Of a stretch of 64,000 nucleotides of DNA, positions 58,367 through 64,000 are shown piece by piece. Source of the DNA: Dasypus novemcinctus (taxonomy: Eukaryota > Chordata > Mammalia > Cingulata > Dasypodidae); assembly GCF_030445035.2 (NCBI RefSeq), contig NC_080673.1:155740216-155804215 (forward strand), written 5' to 3'. Numbering within the stretch: the first letter of the stretch is position 1; each line of letters starts with the position of its first letter. Under the pieces are notes generated by a model, which saw only the letters and a list, made by a program, of their open reading frames with translations, was not told the DNA's origin and searched no databases. The position numbers were made by a program, and so were the translations under genes.

Positions 58367-60235
58367 CTAATATCAACAACTGTAACAGTTACGATCAATC
58401 TGTGAACTAAGCGGTTCATCTCGTATTTTGGACTCACATTATAGATTTTCCATTTTTGTTCATAGAGTTTACTGTAAAACAGCCTAATATTTTGGGTTGG
58501 AAATCCTGAACCTGTGTAATGGACTTAGCTTCAAATGAATATGATCCTAAACGCCTATGCAATAGTTTTTATCAAGTTAATGGAATTTGTACCTATAAAA
58601 TAAAATAAAATGCAATCTGGCTAAAGTTACAAATGTGCTAAGCCAAAACATTTAACCCTGTGTGGAGAGATACACAGAATTGCCTTTTCACATTATCTTA
58701 AGTGTGGTCTGAGGCACAGATAGAGCAGGCAGGCGGAGGATTGGGAAAGTTGGCTGTTGCAGATGTTCTGTGGCAAAGGAGCATGTCTGGTTGTTTTAAA
58801 ACCCTAGGGAGAAAAATAAACAATTCATTATTATGGTCACCTATTTATTTATTTATTTATTTTTTTTTTTTTGGAAGGGCCTAAATGAAATAAGGGGGTT
58901 AATCTAGGTTTGCAGCAATAAAACCTCTCCATTGGAGGCATGTCCTGATTAGTAGTGGGACTCGGCAAATTACTGCCTGAATTACTGCCTGAGGACCCAG
59001 AAATGAAAGGCTTCTAGGAGGGGAAAGAGGCTCCCTAGGAGGCAAAACATTCATTTTGCTGCACAATGCCACGTACTAAAAAGATTTTAAAAAGCAGAAA
59101 ATGTGCTCCCACTAAACTATCCCACTTACTTGGCAATCCACATCTTATTGGAGAAGGGCTGCGACTTCGAGACATCTGGAAAATATAAAAGTGTAACATG
59201 AGTTACACAGTAGATGGAGCTCAAAGGATGAATCCTTCTGACATGGTTTTTTTTTTTACCTAATCCCAGCTAGATAGTTGCTCTGAGACACTTTAGAACT
59301 ATTGTTTTTTTCCCTGTAAACTTGATCATTTTGATTCCTTTTATACTTCCTGAAGTAAAGGAATACCCAATTTGGCTTAAATTACTTTATTAATTAAAAT
59401 CTGGATTAAGGGGCCTAAGAATAGCCATCTTGAATTCAAAATGATAAAGAAAATAAGAATGATGATTATAATTACTATAGTAAGAGCTAAAATTATAAAT
59501 CATTCTCTCGCACATTCTTTGCATACATTGTTTCGTGTGTGAAACCCTGCCCTGTCAAGGAGGGTCACTGTGCTGCCAGAGAGGAATCATTTTTCAATTC
59601 CCACCTTTTTTCACTAAGCAAAAGGAAGTACCCTGTAACTATAAGCCTGTTATGGCTCCGAAATAATTGAGTATAAGCATCATGTTTGCTTTGAGCTTTC
59701 AAACACTTTAGATAACAGGTACATACAAAGATGGAAGTTGCTCTGGATGAAATAATAAGCCAAAACACAGATTAACCAAAAATATTTGTATTTGACATTG
59801 GATGCACACCCAGTCTTGTTACAGGGAGAGGATGGTGGAAAGATACAGAAAGTTGACAACAGTTTCAACTTTGAGAATATACTTTATTCTACTCTAAATT
59901 ACTTTGTTCTCCCTAAGAACAAGCAGAAAGAGAGAGGAGGTGGTTCAAACCTGTTATAGGAACTTATTAGAGAGGGATACTTGCATGGATGCCTTCCAGT
60001 AAGAGTCAAAAGTAAAAATGTTCCATGGATGTAAACATAATAGGTGTCTGTTATTGCTCATTCTTCTGATATTCCATTGCTTCTTATAATGGGAAGAACT
60101 GTGATTCTTCCAGTATAAAATTCTCAAGGTTTCCTTTTAATTTGCCATTCCACTATATGCACTTTTTGCTGTTTTTTTAACCTATTGTAAAAACTTATTC
60201 CTGAATAAGGAAGCTATATTTAAATCTCTAAAAGT
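58367..60235. other. Unique sequence with (TATT)n
   Basis: (TATT)n followed by a T-run at 58839-58873. No gene or clear transposon. Confidence 0.4.
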
Positions 60236-60400
60236 TTGCAAAGAGTTTCTGTTTAGGATGATGAAAAAGTTTTGGTAATGGATAGTGGTGATGGTGGCAC
60301 AATATTGAAAGTCTAACAGATATTGTACACCTATAAGTGGTTAAAATGAGAAATTTTGTGTAATATATACATTGCCACTAAAAAATTTTAAAAATTTTAT
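60236..60400 (+). mobile_element. L1M-type 3' end fragment
   Basis: 'gatgatgaaaaagttttgg', 'taatggatagtggtgatgg', 'cagatattgtacacctataa', 'gtggttaaaatgagaaattt', 'tgtaatatatacattgccac' match the terminal part of old L1 3' regions in sense orientation. Confidence 0.7.
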
Positions 60401-60419
60401 TCTCTCTAAGAGGAAAAAC

Positions 60420-60795
60420 ATTGTGTCAGATACCTGTCTTTCTGAAACATTTTCTTTTCCACTATTCCTATATTTCTCAGGCTATTTCCTTCACCTGGAA
60501 TATTCCTCCCCAACTTCCCATCCCATTAAAATGTTGCCCATTCTAAAAGAACAAATCAAAGATCAACTCTCCTATGCACATAACTAAATCCAGAGGTTAT
60601 CTTTATCTCTGATAGCTCCAACTCTTTGTGCTTCTATTATGGACTGTAGCAAAAATACCACATCCAGCTAATTTGGTTAAATCATATTGATCTTGCTATA
60701 TTGAAACCTATTCAGGGAAAAGATCAGGTTTTAGTCATTACTGTATCCTTCCAAAATCCAGCCTCTATCAGAGCCAGGAAGAATGCTGGATCAGG
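60420..60795 (+). repeat. LINE-2 3' end
   Basis: 'cttcacctggaatattcct', 'aaaagaacaaatcaaagatc', 'tttgtgcttctattatggac', 'cttgctatattgaaaccta', 'aaagatcaggttttagtcat' and 'aatccagcctctatcagagc' follow L2 3' order. Confidence 0.65.
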
Positions 60796-61706
60796 GCAAG
60801 CTGCAGTAACAAAGCTTCATCTAATGGAGTTTAGTTTAGATACTCACTAAATGCTTCAATGTTGGAGATTGGTCTCGATGCTCACTAAACTCAGTAAAAG
60901 GGTGGGTTTTATTAACTTCAGAGTTTTTGCTTTGTTTTTGTTTTGCTGAGAGGAAGTGCATGTTTAAGGGTAGGGCTGCATTGCTAGAGTGATTATTGAA
61001 GAAGTAGAGCATTGCCAGTTGTGTTTCTCATTCCTCACCACTCTCCTGCTCTTCTAAAATGAAGTTAAAAAAAAATATTTAAAGAATATTGATTTGAAGA
61101 AACAGCAACTTGTTAGCCTCTCTGGTACCCATATGTCTTGGTTCAGTCCTGCATTCAAAAGGCCTTGGCTAAATATTTGTTGAAAAAACGAACAACGGTG
61201 AGTCATAATTGTGTTTTTAGAAATGTTATCTCCATAGTTTTCAGAGATGTTCTCCCTGTTTTATTTTCCCATAAATGTATTTTTTCCAGTATATATATTT
61301 TTGGAGCTAATAAGCAATAGGCTATTTCTTAACCTTCCTATTTTGAAGTTGGGGAAAAACTGACATTTCTTTATAAAGAAATGCCCTTTATAAAGTACTA
61401 AAATCTAGATCATCTGAGCAATTTCTCCCAAACTCCTACAATAAGTACTAGAGGAGTGACAAACCTGTGCCCAGTTGACTAAAGTATCCCCTTCTCTATT
61501 CAGAATCTGTTCTCTAATAACCTATTTTCATTCAATGATTTTTTTTAAAACTATGAGACAAGTAACATTTATTATTCTTTGGACTAAGTAAGAAGGAAAA
61601 ATCAAACTTTTCTTCTTTCTTTTTAACATGATGACTCCTTAGCCCACAGTAGTATAATATTCAATTTGAGGTTAGTGTTATTTTAACAATTTCACTTTCT
61701 ACTTAC
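60796..61706. other. Unique sequence
   Basis: Nothing recognised. Confidence 0.4.
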
Positions 61707-61886
61707 AGACTTATAATCACCTATTTTATAGGAAATTGTTGAAGAAAGAAAGTGTCTACCATAGGATGATATTGTGTAATGAATGATTAGATAAATATGT
61801 ACCGTGCTTAAACCAATGCGACTACGGGGGCAAACGGGACTTAAACTCCTGCTTCGACATCGACTTACAGATCGCACCGAATTCCA
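61707..61886 (-). other. CpG-dense patch with exon-like borders, unexplained
   Basis: On the minus strand a pyrimidine tract and CAG (61890-61887, 'tctcttttgtacag') is followed by 180 bases open in one frame up to a strong donor, gtaagt at 61706-61701. The first 84 bases hold 8 CpG dinucleotides within 77 bp (61803-61879), in DNA that is otherwise nearly CpG-free. The plus strand is also open here for 40 codons. I recognise no protein in any frame, so exon status is unproven; a conserved non-coding element or a fragment of foreign origin would fit equally well. Confidence 0.25.
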
Positions 61887-62169
61887 CTGTACAAAAGAGA
61901 AAGAGATAAATAGTAGTGAAAGTGGATATAGCTTAAAACAAGGTGGACATCCCATATAATGAGAGGTTTTATGGATATGATTGTACTTGACCATTACCAA
62001 TCATTAGCATAAGGTACTCTTCTTTGGCATCCTATAGCTGCACAAGATTTGACAATAACTTTAGGGTATTTCTAAGATAAATTCCCATTACAACAAGCTT
62101 TGGGACATACAAATTCTTAGTGCTAGTAGAATACTGTTTTGATAAGTAAGCTGTTAGAAATTACATTGA
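61887..62169. other. Unique sequence
   Basis: Nothing recognised. Confidence 0.4.
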
Positions 62170-62310
62170 GTTGACAAGAGCCCTCCAGGAGGGCAGAGGT
62201 TTGTATTTGTTTTTTCATTGCTGAATCCCCAGCACCTAAATACAGTGCCTTGGTCATACATAACTATTGAATAAATCAAAATCACTGAACGAATGGATGA
62301 ATCACCACTG
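62170..62310 (+). repeat. LINE-2 3' end
   Basis: 'ccctccaggagggcagagg', 'ttcattgctgaatccccag', 'cacctaaatacagtgccttg', 'actattgaataaatcaaaat' are typical L2 termini. Confidence 0.8.
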
Positions 62311-62672
62311 CTTCCCATCTACTTTCTGATTGAATTAATCAATGAGAATATAACTACATGTATTCATGATAATTAGATTTTACGAATAAAATCCTTCTTA
62401 TAAGTTCCTTTCACTCACACCTTTTGCTTTTCCAAGTTCTTCCTTTTAAGCTATTATTGTCATTTTGTTTAGGAGTTTAGGCTTGGGCAAATATTGTTTG
62501 TAAACTTAATGAGAAAGAATAAGGACGTTAAAAGGCAATTGCTATTTGATGCTGGAACATAAGAATATTAGCTATTCACTCTCCCTACTTTCCAAACTCA
62601 ACTGTAATCTACTGGAATAGACAGTCTACAGTAAGAGTTTTCTTAGGAGAGAGTGATTATTGTAGGGACAAG
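62311..62672. other. Unique sequence
   Basis: Nothing recognised. Confidence 0.4.
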
Positions 62673-63450
62673 AAGTATGTTTTATGAGATCATTTATTGT
62701 AGACCATGTGTGGTTGTAAGATTGTGATAGTATTCACTGCAATGGGATTTTTAACATACAGAAACCTTTTTACTTCTTTTAAAAAAATAAATTACTCCCC
62801 TTCTCTACAATATGTGCAAAAAGTGTTTCCCTATTCTCCAATTCAAAGAAAACAGCAACTGAGAGTAACCAAATGGCAACTCTGCCTCACCTAAGATGCT
62901 TCACTTCAAAAGTTACTCAACTTTTTCTGGGAATTATAGTGGTGAAAACTACATAATGTGAACTAACCAGAATATCAAAGCACCAGTGCCACCAGTTCTA
63001 TCACCCAATGGTTAACCCCCCAAGACACACAAACACACCCTTACCTACCTAAAACTCCATTTTGAAGGCAGTCAACTACTGAATCTAAGCACTCGTTCCA
63101 AACCTTCTACAATCAATGTACATAGGAAGCAAACTTCCAAAACTGATTGGCTCATCTCTCCCCTCCCCCTCTGCCCTCTTTTTCTCTATCCTTCCCTTCC
63201 ACACATATACAAAGAAGAGAAAAACAGGGCACATTCATAGTTCCCAAAATGGAAAACTGTTAGTAAAAATTTGGCAAACTTTCCTGGAAGTTAATTATTT
63301 TTAAATGCTTAGAATTTAAAGGTGAATTCAAAGGGCTTTGTTCTTATAATAGTGCAAGCTTTCTAAAAATGGAGAAGATAAATACTACTACTTCATCTCA
63401 TAAATGAAGAAACAAAGGCAAAGAAATTACTGCCAGGAAATTATGAAGAA
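62673..63450 (-). other. Possible 3' untranslated region of the minus-strand gene
   Basis: Directly downstream of the stop codon at 63451-63453 on the minus strand. The nearest canonical AATAAA I found is at 62693-62698 (tttatt on the plus strand), which would give a 3' UTR of about 780 bases with cleavage near 62675. The plus-strand frames here are not supported. This is inference only. Confidence 0.3.
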
Positions 63451-63763
63451 TCATGGAAGAACCCTAGCAACAAATCTGTCCTTTCCGAGGCAGGCTCCTA
63501 TATCCCACATTTCCTCTCCTTTGTATGAGATAGAATCGACCGACTGAAATTCTTCTACAGAATCTCTGGGTTTATAAATGTTCTCGAACTTGTGAAGCAA
63601 ACACTTGGGATGAATTTTCACTATGCAAGGCCACCGTACAAAAGCCCCTCTCTTGGTGACAGCTTCGCCTTTCATGATGACGCAGTCGTTCTCCATGAGA
63701 GCAGGCCACACGTGATAAAAGACCAAGGGAGCAGTGAAGTCAGAGTCATAGCTGCGGCGGTAC
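63451..63763 (-). CDS. Terminal coding exon of an unidentified gene (partial; gene continues right of window)
   Basis: On the minus strand a polypyrimidine-rich stretch ('tgtccctttcttgttcc') leads to 'ggaaacag', an acceptor ending at 63764. From 63763 the frame runs 103 codons plus one leading base to a TGA at 63453-63451, so the exon enters with one base of a split codon and is the last coding exon. Residues include [47 protein letters not shown] and [16 protein letters not shown]. It is rich in W, C, Y and charged residues, with no low-complexity sequence or transmembrane segment. CpG-containing codons are retained (positions near 63500, 63680 and 63755), unlike the surroundings, which points to selection. 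I do not recognise the family. No other exon of this gene is visible to the left. Confidence 0.6.
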
Positions 63764-64000
63764 CTGTTTCCAACATACAAAGGAACAAGAAAGGGACATT
63801 TAGCAATTAGGTGGCTTTGCTGTGGAGGGAATCAGTCATACATTTTCATTTTCTATCTAGATAAATATGGGTCCTGATTGTGTTATTCAGGAAATGGCTG
63901 TGAGCACTTAGAGGAAGAACCTGAGATAACTAAAACCCAATATGAACAAGTCCTGCCAGGTTAATCTTGTTCCTTCTCTTTTCAGGATTACAAGAGTTGC
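63764..64000 (-). other. Probable intron of the same gene, cut by the window edge
   Basis: Sequence upstream (in gene direction) of the exon acceptor. It has no long frame on the minus strand and ends at the window border. Confidence 0.4.

Noticed and set aside
59440-59560. Possible MIR at 59.5 kb
   Set aside because: Only scattered similarity ('atagtaagagctaaaatt', 'tttgcatacattgtttc'); below what I would call.
61800-61900. tRNA gene or mitochondrial insert at the CpG-dense patch
   Set aside because: Pieces resemble tRNA arms (a 7-base loop CTTAAAC with a 5-bp stem, a T-loop-like segment on the other strand), but no complete cloverleaf folds on either strand and no mitochondrial gene order fits.

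Overview
This window is mammalian nuclear DNA, almost certainly from an armadillo (Dasypus or a close relative). The diagnostic signal is a set of tRNA-derived SINEs of the armadillo DAS-SINE type: roughly 400-bp elements with a 'gggaagc(a/g)ga..tggc..cagtggtt' head, an A-box, a B-box, a GC-rich body and an A-rich tail, plus shorter head-only copies. The same sequence carries mammal-wide MIR, L2, MLT1 and hAT/Tigger fossils and an ERV-L-type LTR. The DNA is AT-rich and CpG-poor, stop codons are dense, and I see no operons, CRISPR array, rRNA gene or CpG-island promoter.

Layout. 0-10 kb: two stacked MaLR-type LTR ends, a short SINE, an MLT1 LTR, MIR/L2 fragments, an ERV-L-type LTR that was split by a later LTR and still has a tRNA-Leu primer binding site, and an antisense L1 3' region. 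10-20 kb: a DAS-SINE, a dimeric DAS-SINE inside one target-site duplication, a CpG-retaining LTR-like segment and another DAS-SINE. 20-30 kb: MIRs, an L1 ORF2 fragment, a poly-G tract and an antisense DAS-SINE. 30-40 kb: three MLT1 LTRs, two short SINEs, an intact-ended hAT MITE, a DAS-SINE and a Tigger-like transposon interrupted by an LTR. 40-53 kb: an L1 3' tail holding a very clean DAS-SINE, and two antisense copies of one LTR family about 3.1 kb apart. 53-64 kb: MIR, MER20-like and L2 fossils, a small 33-bp duplication with a hairpin, an unexplained CpG-dense patch at 61.8 kb, and a convincing minus-strand coding exon at 63.45-63.76 kb.

That exon is the only sequence I would call part of a protein-coding gene: the gene enters from beyond the right edge and appears to end here. 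I could not name the protein. The rest looks intergenic, or intronic to a gene not visible here. The longest other open frames are artefacts of the antisense strand of DAS-SINEs. I found no new multi-gene system. The most useful leads are the unidentified exon, the CpG-dense patch and the nested or composite transposon structures. Repeat family names are from memory of consensus sequences, and most repeat ends are accurate to about 10-30 bp except where a target-site duplication fixes them.
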